From UBA6109 sp035366835 (GTDB taxonomy: Bacteria > Desulfobacterota > Syntrophia > Syntrophales > UBA6109): 64,000 nt of DNA. Both the position numbers and the translations under genes were made by a program. The notes beneath the pieces are model-generated. The model was not told the origin of the DNA, searched no databases, and saw only the letters and a program-made list of their open reading frames with translations. The stretch lies in NCBI GenBank assembly GCA_035366835.1, contig DAOSIS010000016.1, positions 1 to 64,000 on the forward strand, read 5' to 3'. Below, in pieces: positions 35,169 to 42,158 of this stretch. Position 1 is the stretch's first letter, and each line of letters starts with the position of its first letter.

Positions 35169-35272
35169 ATCCGACAGCGGCCGCGCCCTGCGATGTGGGG
35201 CAGTGAGCGAATGAAAGCCGACCTTTCCCCTGGGGATCGAAGATTCTCCGGAGCTTGCTCCCGGGAGCTTCA
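35161..35272. repeat. Dispersed double-hairpin repeat, copy 2
   Basis: Same block order as 27212-27336: TTCCTTGAATCCGACAGCG at the hisA stop, GTGAGCGAATGA, CCTGGGGATCGAAGATTCTC, then CTCCGGAGCTTGCTCCCGG. The first hairpin arm is degraded (CGCGCCC versus GTGGGGC), the second is kept with one change. Confidence 0.75.
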
Positions 35273-35455
35273 ATTTTGCGTCGGGAAAACCTGCCGCTGC
35301 CGGGTCCGGGCGTTGCAGGCGGGCACGGAAGCCGCGTCTGAAGAAGAACCGCCCCAGCCCTATCCGAGGGCCGTTACCGCTCGACGGTTTCATGGTCGGA
35401 TGGCTCTTCCCCTCGGCTTCAAAGGGATGGTTCGCTGGTGGATGGAGGTGCCGGA

Positions 35456-35800
35456 ATGGAAGATTGCATCTTTTGCAGGATTGTGAAGGGGGAAATTCCA
35501 AGCACGAAGGTTTACGAGGACGCGGATGTCATGGCGTTCGACGACATTCATCCCATGGCGCCCGTGCACGTCATCGTGATTCCCAAGCGCCACATCGCGA
35601 CCCTGATGGATCTCACAGCCGACCTGCCCCAGGTCATGACCGCCCTGTATCGGGGGGCCCAGGAAATCGCCAAGCGCAGGGGAATCGATCAGCGGGGTTT
35701 CAGGACCGTCATCAACTGCAACCCCGAGGGCGGCCAGATCGTCTACCACCTGCATATGCACGTCCTCGGCGGGGTGAAACTGAAGGACAATTTCGCCTGA
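35456..35800 (+). CDS. HIT-family nucleotide hydrolase/transferase
   Basis: 114 residues. The histidine triad is YHLHMHVLGG near the C terminus, with DCIFCRIVKGEIPS at the start and HVIVIPKRHIATLMDL in the middle; this is the Hint/HinT branch that hydrolyses purine phosphoramidates such as AMP-lysine. ATG 35456 has GGAGGT 7 nt upstream. It follows hisA after 287 nt occupied by the repeat, so it may not be in the his operon. Confidence 0.93.
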   Translation: MEDCIFCRIVKGEIPSTKVYEDADVMAFDDIHPMAPVHVIVIPKRHIATLMDLTADLPQVMTALYRGAQEIAKRRGIDQRGFRTVINCNPEGGQIVYHLHMHVLGGVKLKDNFA

Positions 35801-35813
35801 TCGGAGCGTCCGG

Positions 35814-35841
35814 TTGACAAAATTTCAGGAAGCTCTAATTT
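35814..35841 (+). promoter_or_regulatory. Sigma-70 promoter of yqeY-dnaG-rpoD
   Basis: TTGACA at 35814-35819, 16 bp, TAATTT at 35836-35841, some 130 nt upstream of yqeY. The -10 is a weak match. rpsU, which often opens this operon, is absent from the leader. Confidence 0.45.
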
Positions 35842-35972
35842 AGTACGGCCCGTTTCCCTGTTGCGGCGGGGTGCCGATGCGCAGGCACGGTTCGAATGGA
35901 GAGTCCCGCTCCCGTCCGGACATCGGTCGGGAACGGCGGGATAGCGAGTTCCATCAAGACGGAGGGTGGAGG

Positions 35973-36428
35973 ATGGCTTCTTTTAGGGATACCCTGGAAA
36001 AGGAGATGGTCACGGCGGCGAAAACGAGAGACAAGGACAGGCTTTCTGCCCTGAGGATGGTGATGGCGGCCCTGAAGAACAAGGAAATCGATCTCCATCG
36101 CGGCCTCACCGAGGCGGAGGCCCTTCAACTGCTGTCCGGTCTTGTCAAGCAGCGCAAGGATTCCATCGAGCAATTCGCGAAGGGAGGACGGAACGATCTG
36201 GTCGAAAAGGAAACTCGCGAACTGCGGTTGATCCAGGCCTTCATGCCCGCCCAGATGACGGAGGAGGAACTCGTCCGTGAAGTGGAACAGGCGGTCACAG
36301 AGACCGGTGCCGCGAGCGTCAGGGACATGGGGAAGGTCATGAAGGTTCTCATGCCGAAGCTCGCGGGCAGGGTCGACGGGAAGCTGCTGAACGAAAAGGT
36401 GAAGGCCCGCCTTTCGGCGGCGTCGTGA
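35973..36428 (+). CDS. yqeY: YqeY/GatB-tail domain protein
   Basis: 151 residues: an N-terminal helical region (DTLEKEMVTAAKTRDKDRLS, LRMVMAALKNKEID) and a C-terminal domain like the tail of the GatB amidotransferase subunit (LMPKLAGRVDGKLLNEKVKA). Thought to bind tRNA; exact role unknown. ATG 35973 has GGAGGGTGGAGG. It lies 69 nt before dnaG, matching the rpsU-yqeY-dnaG-rpoD order of many bacteria, though without rpsU. Confidence 0.93.
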   Translation: MASFRDTLEKEMVTAAKTRDKDRLSALRMVMAALKNKEIDLHRGLTEAEALQLLSGLVKQRKDSIEQFAKGGRNDLVEKETRELRLIQAFMPAQMTEEELVREVEQAVTETGAASVRDMGKVMKVLMPKLAGRVDGKLLNEKVKARLSAAS

Positions 36429-36497
36429 CTCGTCCCGCAAGAAGGCGGCATTCCCCCGGTGCTCTCATTGAGGGCGAGCAGGGACGGATAATAAGAA

Positions 36498-38282
36498 GTG
36501 AACAGATCCATTCCACCCGAAATCGTCGAAGAGGTGAAGAATCGGACGGACATCCTGTCTCTGGTGTCGGAGTACGTCACCCTGAGGAAGGCAGGCCGGA
36601 ACTACGTCGGACTCTGTCCCTTCCACAAGGAAAAGACCCCTTCCTTCAGCGTTAACCAGGACAAGCAGATCTTCTATTGCTTCGGATGCGGGGAGGGGGG
36701 GAACGCGCTGACGTTTCTGATGAAGATCAACTCCATGGCCTTTCCGGAGGCGGTCCGTCAGTTGGCGCGGAAGGCGGGGGTCCGGATTCCCGAAAAGCCT
36801 CTTTCGAAAGAGGATCGGGAGCGATTCTCTCAGCGGGAACAGCTTTTCCGCCTGAATGAAATCGTTGCCGGGTTCTATGAAAAGAATCTGCTGTCGGCCG
36901 GCGGTGAACGTGCGCGAACGTACATCCGGGACCGCGGGATTGATCCGAAGATCGGAAAGGCCTTCCGACTGGGCTATGCGCCGGAAGGGTGGAAGGCCTT
37001 GTATGAGTACCTTTCGAAGCAAGGTGTCCCCCTGAAGCTCGCGGAGCAGGCCGGATTGATCCTGCCTCGATCGGACGGGTCCTCCTACTACGATCGGTTT
37101 CGCGGACGGCTGATGTTTCCGATAGAAGACGTCCAGGGGCATATCGTGGCCTTCGGAGGCCGCGTGATGGGCGACGGCGAACCCAAGTACATGAATTCGC
37201 CGGAGTCGCCCGTATATGTCAAGGGGAAGAATCTGTACGGGCTGGGCAAGGCCAGGGATGAAATCCGCGGCAGGGGATTTGCGGTCCTCGTCGAGGGGTA
37301 CTTCGATTTCCTGTCCCTCTGGAATGCAGGGATTCGCAACGTCGTCGCCTCGCTCGGTACGGCGCTGACCAGGGAGCATGTCGACCTGTTACGGCGCTTC
37401 ACGGGTCAGATAACGGCCGTCTTCGATCCCGATGAGGCCGGGCGGAAGGCCCTGGCCCGAAGCCTTGAGCTTTTTATTGCAGGCAACCTGGAAGCGAGAG
37501 TGGTCGTTCTCCCCGACGGACTGGATCCGGACGCCTTCGTGCGAAAGAGGGGGAAGGAGGGATTCGAGTCCATCCTGGCACGGGCGGACAGCATGGTTGA
37601 TTACTATATCGATTCCGTGTTGAAATCGGAAGGCTCCATCGTCGGCGACCGCAGGGCTTTTCGCGAGGCCGCGGCTTTCATCGTCCGGTTCGACGATGCC
37701 GTCGTGCGGGACCTGTTTGTCAGGCGTGTGGCGGAACGCCTGGGAGTCGAGGAGACCCTCCTGAAGAAAGAGGTCCAGAAAGGCCGGTTCGAGGGAAACA
37801 CCCCGGGAAAAAGCCCCGCCGCGGCGCCGGAGAAGGGAGCCCCGTCCGACACCCTCGAATTGAAGATCGTTCGCATGATGCTTCAATACCCGGACCGGAT
37901 TCCGGAGACGGCCGAATCCGAAATCCTGCAGTATCTCAGGGAGGAGGATACGGGAACCGTTGCGAAGGCTGTGCTCGATTCGATGCGATCGGCCGGGAAG
38001 CTCGATGTCGCTTCCCTGGTGGACGGTTTCCGCCGGCCGGACGACCGCCGGAAGCTGATGCAATGGATCATGGAGAAGGAGCCCCCCCTCGAGGAACAGG
38101 TGATCGACCGAATGTTCGCCGACGCGATCCAGCAGCTCAGAAAGAGATGGTACAGGGATCGGCACAGGGAATTGAAAATGAGACTCGGCAAGGCGGAACG
38201 CGCCGGGGATCATGAAACCTGTCATTCCCTGCTGACGGAAATCCAACGTCTGTCCAGCGAAGAGACATCCCTTCGCGCTTAG
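36498..38282 (+). CDS. dnaG: DNA primase
   Basis: 594 residues. Parts in order: CHC2 zinc-binding domain (CPFHKEKTPSFSV...FYCFGCGEGG, residues ~38-68), the RNA-polymerase core with TOPRIM motifs (VLVEGYFDFLSL with the catalytic Glu, and FDPDEAGRKA with the DxD-type Asp pair), and a C-terminal helical helicase-binding domain. It makes RNA primers at the fork. The start is GTG 36498 with a weak AAGAAG site. rpoD begins 11 nt after its stop. Confidence 0.97.
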   Translation: MNRSIPPEIVEEVKNRTDILSLVSEYVTLRKAGRNYVGLCPFHKEKTPSFSVNQDKQIFYCFGCGEGGNALTFLMKINSMAFPEAVRQLARKAGVRIPEKPLSKEDRERFSQREQLFRLNEIVAGFYEKNLLSAGGERARTYIRDRGIDPKIGKAFRLGYAPEGWKALYEYLSKQGVPLKLAEQAGLILPRSDGSSYYDRFRGRLMFPIEDVQGHIVAFGGRVMGDGEPKYMNSPESPVYVKGKNLYGLGKARDEIRGRGFAVLVEGYFDFLSLWNAGIRNVVASLGTALTREHVDLLRRFTGQITAVFDPDEAGRKALARSLELFIAGNLEARVVVLPDGLDPDAFVRKRGKEGFESILARADSMVDYYIDSVLKSEGSIVGDRRAFREAAAFIVRFDDAVVRDLFVRRVAERLGVEETLLKKEVQKGRFEGNTPGKSPAAAPEKGAPSDTLELKIVRMMLQYPDRIPETAESEILQYLREEDTGTVAKAVLDSMRSAGKLDVASLVDGFRRPDDRRKLMQWIMEKEPPLEEQVIDRMFADAIQQLRKRWYRDRHRELKMRLGKAERAGDHETCHSLLTEIQRLSSEETSLRA

Positions 38283-38293
38283 AGAGGCGGACT

Positions 38294-40105
38294 ATGACAA
38301 AGACTCCACCCCGCTCGCACAGCAGAACACATTCTTCCACAGGAGAAACCGACATGGCCAAAGACGTGCAATCTGAAGAATTCAAGAAATTGATCTCCCT
38401 CGGTGAAGAGAAGGGATTCCTGACTTATGACGACGTGAATGACCTCCTGCCTTCCGATGTGGTTTCCTCGGAGCAGATCGACGACATCATCATTCTTTTC
38501 GGAGAGAAGAACATCGATATCATCGACACGGACAAGGGAGAGAAGCTGGTGGTGAAGAAGGCCGCCGAGGAGAGGCTGGAGGTCAAGGGGGACGACCTGC
38601 TGAGCCTCGTTTCCGCGGCCGGGAAGACCGGAGATCCCGTCAAGATGTACCTCCGAGAGATGGGGCTGGTTTCCCTGCTGAGCCGGGAAGGGGAAGTGGA
38701 GATCGCCAAGAAGATCGAGGAAGGGAAGCGGGACAGCATGGAAGCAGTCTTCAGCGTGCCGCTGTCCGTGAACTACGTGGTCGAACTCGGAAAAAAGCTC
38801 AAGACCGGAGACATCCGGATCAAGAATGTCGTCGACAACCTGGAAGATGAAGAAGGATTCGTCGAGGAGGATCTCCATCGGGATCGCGTCGTAAAGCTCA
38901 TCGAGCGGATCACGGCGCTGGACCGGAAGAGCGAGGCGCTGCGGAACAAGCTGAAATCCAAAGGCCTGCGGGAAAAGGACCGCAATCTCCTGAAAGCCGA
39001 GATCGACAAGAATTTCAGCGGCATTATCCGGCTCTCGAGGAAGGTGAGATTCAGCAAACGTCAGATCGACAAGATGGTTTCCAGGCTCAAGCATCATCTC
39101 CAGGAGATCGACAGGCTCGACCGCGAAATCCAGAAGTTCAAGACGGAGTCGGGATTGTCCCTGGCGGAAATGGAACGCGCCTGGGCGAAAATGCGGAAAA
39201 ACCCGAAGGTGGAAATCCGCAATGCCGCGGGAAGGAGAATCTCCCTGCAGAAACTCGCGGCCTGCCAGGAGATGATGCGGGAACTCAACAGCAAGTCGAA
39301 GAAGATCTCCCGGGATGTGGGCATGCCGCCTACGCTGTTGAGAAAAGCCGTTGAGATCATCGACGAGGGGGAGACCAAGGCTGAAACCGCCAAACGAAAA
39401 CTGGTGGAGGCGAACCTGCGGCTGGTGGTGAGCATTGCCAAGAAGTACACGAACCGGGGTCTTCAGTTCCTGGATCTCATTCAGGAGGGCAATATCGGCC
39501 TGATGAAGGCCGTCGACAAATTCGAGTATCAACGCGGGTACAAGTTTTCCACCTATGCGACGTGGTGGATCCGGCAGGCGATCACGCGCGCGATTGCAGA
39601 TCAGGCGAGGACCATACGGATTCCCGTCCACATGATTGAGACCATCAACAAGCTGATCCGGACGTCCCGGTATCTTGTGCAGGAACTGGGAAGGGAACCG
39701 ACCCCGGAGGAGATCGCCAAGAAGATGGAATATCCCCTCGAGAAGGTCCGGAAGGTCCTCAAGATCGCCAAGGAGCCCATTTCCCTCGAAACGCCGATCG
39801 GAGAAGAGGAAGACAGTCATCTCGGCGACTTCATTGAGGACAAGAAGATCATGTCGCCTTCCGAGGCGACCATCAGCATGGATCTGGCGGAACAGACCCG
39901 GAAGATCCTGTCCACGCTGACGCCCAGGGAGGAAAAAGTCCTGCGCATGCGCTTCGGAATCAGCGAGCGGATGGACTATTCCAGCGACGAGATGAAGGAA
40001 CAGCTCGAAATGAACCTTGAACCGGTGAAGGTTCCTGAAGCCCCCGGCCCGCGGAAATTGAGGAATCCCTCAAGGCGCAAGCCTCTGAAGCCCGTGGAGA
40101 AATAA
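38294..40105 (+). CDS. rpoD: Primary sigma factor RpoD with abnormal region 4.2
   Basis: 603 residues (a second start, ATG 38354 after AGGAG, would give 583). Regions 1.1 (GFLTYDDVNDLLP), 1.2 (KMYLREMGLVSLLSREGE), 2 (NLRLVVSIAKKYTNRGLQFL, YATWWIRQAITRAIADQART), 3 and 4.1 (LTPREEKVLRMRFGI) are normal. From residue ~560 the sequence departs: where other RpoDs have EVGKQFDVTRERIRQIEAKA, it has EMKEQLEMNLEPVKVPEAPG, losing the arginines of the -35 recognition helix and gaining prolines, then returning to RKLRNPSR. The frame is unbroken and no other frame restores the motif. Either the helix is truly lost or the assembly is wrong here. Third gene after yqeY-dnaG. Confidence 0.93.
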   Translation: MTKTPPRSHSRTHSSTGETDMAKDVQSEEFKKLISLGEEKGFLTYDDVNDLLPSDVVSSEQIDDIIILFGEKNIDIIDTDKGEKLVVKKAAEERLEVKGDDLLSLVSAAGKTGDPVKMYLREMGLVSLLSREGEVEIAKKIEEGKRDSMEAVFSVPLSVNYVVELGKKLKTGDIRIKNVVDNLEDEEGFVEEDLHRDRVVKLIERITALDRKSEALRNKLKSKGLREKDRNLLKAEIDKNFSGIIRLSRKVRFSKRQIDKMVSRLKHHLQEIDRLDREIQKFKTESGLSLAEMERAWAKMRKNPKVEIRNAAGRRISLQKLAACQEMMRELNSKSKKISRDVGMPPTLLRKAVEIIDEGETKAETAKRKLVEANLRLVVSIAKKYTNRGLQFLDLIQEGNIGLMKAVDKFEYQRGYKFSTYATWWIRQAITRAIADQARTIRIPVHMIETINKLIRTSRYLVQELGREPTPEEIAKKMEYPLEKVRKVLKIAKEPISLETPIGEEEDSHLGDFIEDKKIMSPSEATISMDLAEQTRKILSTLTPREEKVLRMRFGISERMDYSSDEMKEQLEMNLEPVKVPEAPGPRKLRNPSRRKPLKPVEK

Positions 40106-40116
40106 GATGTTGACAA

Positions 40117-40154
40117 GGTCCCGAAATCGGGATAGCAAAGGACCCTGTTTTTTT
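40117..40154 (+). terminator. Probable terminator of the rpoD operon
   Basis: GGTCC (40117-40121) pairs with GGACC (40140-40144), with an inner CCCGA/TCGGG hairpin, followed by a T-run at 40148-40154. A TTGACA at 40110-40115 overlaps it and could be the -35 of a tRNA-Met promoter, though the -10 (TAGCAA) is poor. Confidence 0.5.
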
Positions 40155-40260
40155 CGGGGTGCTGCCCGACCGGGGCGGCAGCGGGACGGAGCGGGGACCG
40201 TTTTTGCTGGAATCGAAGACGCTCCCGGGCAGATTCCCAGGGGTGATTCCTTAGAAAGAG

Positions 40261-40336
40261 GGGCCCATAGCTCAATTGGTAGAGCCACCGGCTCATAACC
40301 GGTCGGTCCCTGGTTCGAACCCAGGTGGGCCCACCA
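40261..40336 (+). tRNA. tRNA-Met (CAT anticodon), CCA encoded
   Basis: 76 nt: GGGCCCA/TGGGCCC acceptor, GCTC/GAGC D stem, ACCGG-CTCATAA-CCGGT anticodon arm, CCTGG/CCAGG T arm, encoded CCA. Elongator Met type; a lysidine-modified tRNA-Ile with CAT anticodon is the alternative. Not an initiator (the acceptor end pairs fully). Confidence 0.93.
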
Positions 40337-40482
40337 TTGAAATACCCGGTACACGAGGAACCTTCCATGCGGAAAGCGGAGCGCTTCATGACAGGCAGGT
40401 GGTCGGGAGTTCTGGGGGACGCCTCGTCCAGAACTCTGCAGCACAAGTCCGGCATGACCACACGGAAGCCGGTTTCCCGATC

Positions 40483-40512
40483 AAAATGCACCGCAGTCGG
40501 TGCATTTTTTTT
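40483..40512 (+). terminator. Intrinsic terminator after tRNA-Met
   Basis: AAAATGCACCG (40483-40493), loop CAGT, CGGTGCATTTT (40498-40508) and a run of eight T ending at 40512. No gene is seen between the tRNA and this site. Confidence 0.9.
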
Positions 40513-40564
40513 GTCCGCAAGATTCTTCGTTGCACCGTACTGAAAACATCCAGGGGGTCATGCT

Positions 40565-41281
40565 TTGAGAGAAGAATTGGTTTTCCTGATCGAATTGCAG
40601 AAGAGCGATTCCGCCATGAGCAGAATCCACGTGAAGAAGAAAGAACTGCCCGAAAAACTTGCCAGGCTCGACGAAGAATTCCGCGCCGTCCAAATCCTTG
40701 TCGATGAAGCGAAGGGCCAATTGGATGCGCTGCAGAAGAACCGGTCAGACAAGGAGGGGCACCTGAAGAAGGACAACGACGCCCTGCGGAAGGCCAAGGA
40801 TCGCCTGAACGAAGTGAAGACGAACAAGGAGTACCAGGCCGTGCTGAAGGAGATCGAAACGATGGAATCGACGAGCGGCCGGATTGAGGATGAGATCATC
40901 GCGCTCCTCGAGGACATCGATCGCCTCAAGGCCGAATGCCAGGCGAAGGAAGCCGACTGCCGCGCCCGCGGCGCACGGTTCGAAGAGGAGAAGAAACAGA
41001 TCGAAGGGGAAATCGTCTCCCTGGACGCGGAACTTGCCGATCTCCAGAAGAAAAACCATGAACTCAGGAAGAGGCTTCACCCGGACATGCTCAAGAAATA
41101 TGAAATGATCAAACATCTGCACCGGGGCGTGGCCGTGGCTTCCGTCTGGAAGGAGGTCTGCGACGGATGCCACATGAACATCCCGCCGCAGCTGTACAAC
41201 GCCATGTCGAAGAATGCGGAGATCGTTCATTGTCCGAATTGCAGCCGCTTCCTCTATCGTCAGGACCCGGGAGAAAAATGA
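40565..41281 (+). CDS. Coiled-coil zinc-ribbon protein (CT398/CdsZ-like)
   Basis: 238 residues: a long antiparallel coiled coil (about 1-190, heptads rich in K and E) and a C-terminal C4 zinc ribbon, CDGCHMNIPP...HCPNCSRFLY. This fold is widespread but poorly understood; chlamydial members bind secretion and RNA-polymerase-related partners. The start is TTG 40565, behind a GGGGG site; the ATG at 40560 runs into a stop at once. It overlaps rnhA by 4 nt (ATGA), so the two are translationally coupled. Confidence 0.85.
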   Translation: MREELVFLIELQKSDSAMSRIHVKKKELPEKLARLDEEFRAVQILVDEAKGQLDALQKNRSDKEGHLKKDNDALRKAKDRLNEVKTNKEYQAVLKEIETMESTSGRIEDEIIALLEDIDRLKAECQAKEADCRARGARFEEEKKQIEGEIVSLDAELADLQKKNHELRKRLHPDMLKKYEMIKHLHRGVAVASVWKEVCDGCHMNIPPQLYNAMSKNAEIVHCPNCSRFLYRQDPGEK

Positions 41282-41736
41282 CGGAACCTCATTGCACGCT
41301 TTTTGCGGACGGTGCCTGCAGGGGCAACCCCGGCCGCGGCGGGGCCGGCGCCGTGCTGATGGATGTCCGCGGCGCGGTGCTGGCGATGGGGAAGAAGTAT
41401 CTCGGCCAATGCACCAACAACATCGCCGAATACGAGGCCCTGATTCTGGGACTGGAAGAGGCCCTGAAACGCCGGTGCCTGCGTCTCCATATCCGCCTGG
41501 ATTCCGAACTGCTCGTTAAGCAGGTCCGCGGCGAATACAAGGTCAAGAATCCCCACCTGAAGATCCTCATGGAAAGAGTGCGGCACTTGCTTTCGGAATT
41601 GGAAACGTATACCATTCAGCACACCGCCAGGGAGGGGAACGCTCTTGCGGACGCGCTGGCCAACGAGGCCATCGACGGAATGGCGGAGGAGATCTCCTCC
41701 GCGGACGGAAAACGCGTGCCGGACCGGAACAGATGA
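41278..41736 (+). CDS. rnhA: Ribonuclease HI
   Basis: 152 residues with the RNase H carboxylates in FADGACRGNPGRGG (Asp), NNIAEYEALILGLEEAL (Glu), LDSELLVKQ (Asp) and ADALANEA (Asp). It cuts the RNA strand of RNA-DNA hybrids. This is the short RnhA/Cgl-type close to archaeal enzymes rather than the basic-loop E. coli form. Its last codons (VPDRNR) lie inside the predicted 5' strand of RNase P RNA, an overlap of about 20 nt. Confidence 0.93.
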   Translation: MTEPHCTLFADGACRGNPGRGGAGAVLMDVRGAVLAMGKKYLGQCTNNIAEYEALILGLEEALKRRCLRLHIRLDSELLVKQVRGEYKVKNPHLKILMERVRHLLSELETYTIQHTAREGNALADALANEAIDGMAEEISSADGKRVPDRNR

Positions 41737-42100
41737 TCGCTCGTCCCGCAGGGAACGGGAGGAAAGTCCGAGCTCCACAGGGCAGGATGGTCGCTAACGG
41801 CGACTGGGGGCGACCCTAAGGAAAGTGCAACAGAAAACATACCGCCGCGGGTTTATCCCGGGGTAAGGGTGAAATGGCGAGGTAAGAGCTCACCAGTTCC
41901 CCGGGTGACCGGGGAAGCTTGGCAAACCCCATCCGGAGCAAGACCGAATAGGAGAACGCTTGAGGGTGGCCCGCCCGAAGTTCTCGGGTTGTGTCGCTAG
42001 AGGCGGCAGGCAACTGCCGCCCCAGATGAATGATCATCACCGCTTTTCGGGCGACCGGAAAGCGGTACAGAACTCGGCTTACGGGCCGATCCGGCACCAC
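41716..42100 (+). ncRNA. rnpB: RNase P RNA (type A)
   Basis: Catalytic RNA that matures tRNA 5' ends. The conserved blocks are in order: GAGGAAAGTCCGAGCTCC near 41759, CACAGGGCAGGATGG, GGAAAGTGCAACAGAAA near 41820, GGGTGAAATGGCGAGG, and the 3' CAGAACTCGGCTTACGGGCC near 42068. The closing P1 helix is GTGCCGGACCGG (41716-41727) with CCGATCCGGCAC (42086-42097), one mismatch. Thus the 5' end overlaps rnhA. A strong terminator follows. Confidence 0.93.
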
Positions 42101-42107
42101 GTTTCCC

Positions 42108-42142
42108 GAAGGGTTGATGGACCGCCATCAACCCTTCTTTTT
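42108..42142 (+). terminator. Intrinsic terminator of rnpB
   Basis: GAAGGGTTGATGG (42108-42120), loop ACCG, CCATCAACCCTTC (42125-42137), then TTTTT. Perfect 13-bp stem. The converging ppdK ends 17 nt further on. Confidence 0.93.
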
Positions 42143-42158
42143 GTCTGCCGCCGCAGAG

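Noticed and set aside
35801..35972. rpsU at the head of yqeY-dnaG-rpoD
   Set aside because: No frame matching the short basic S21 protein was found in the leader.
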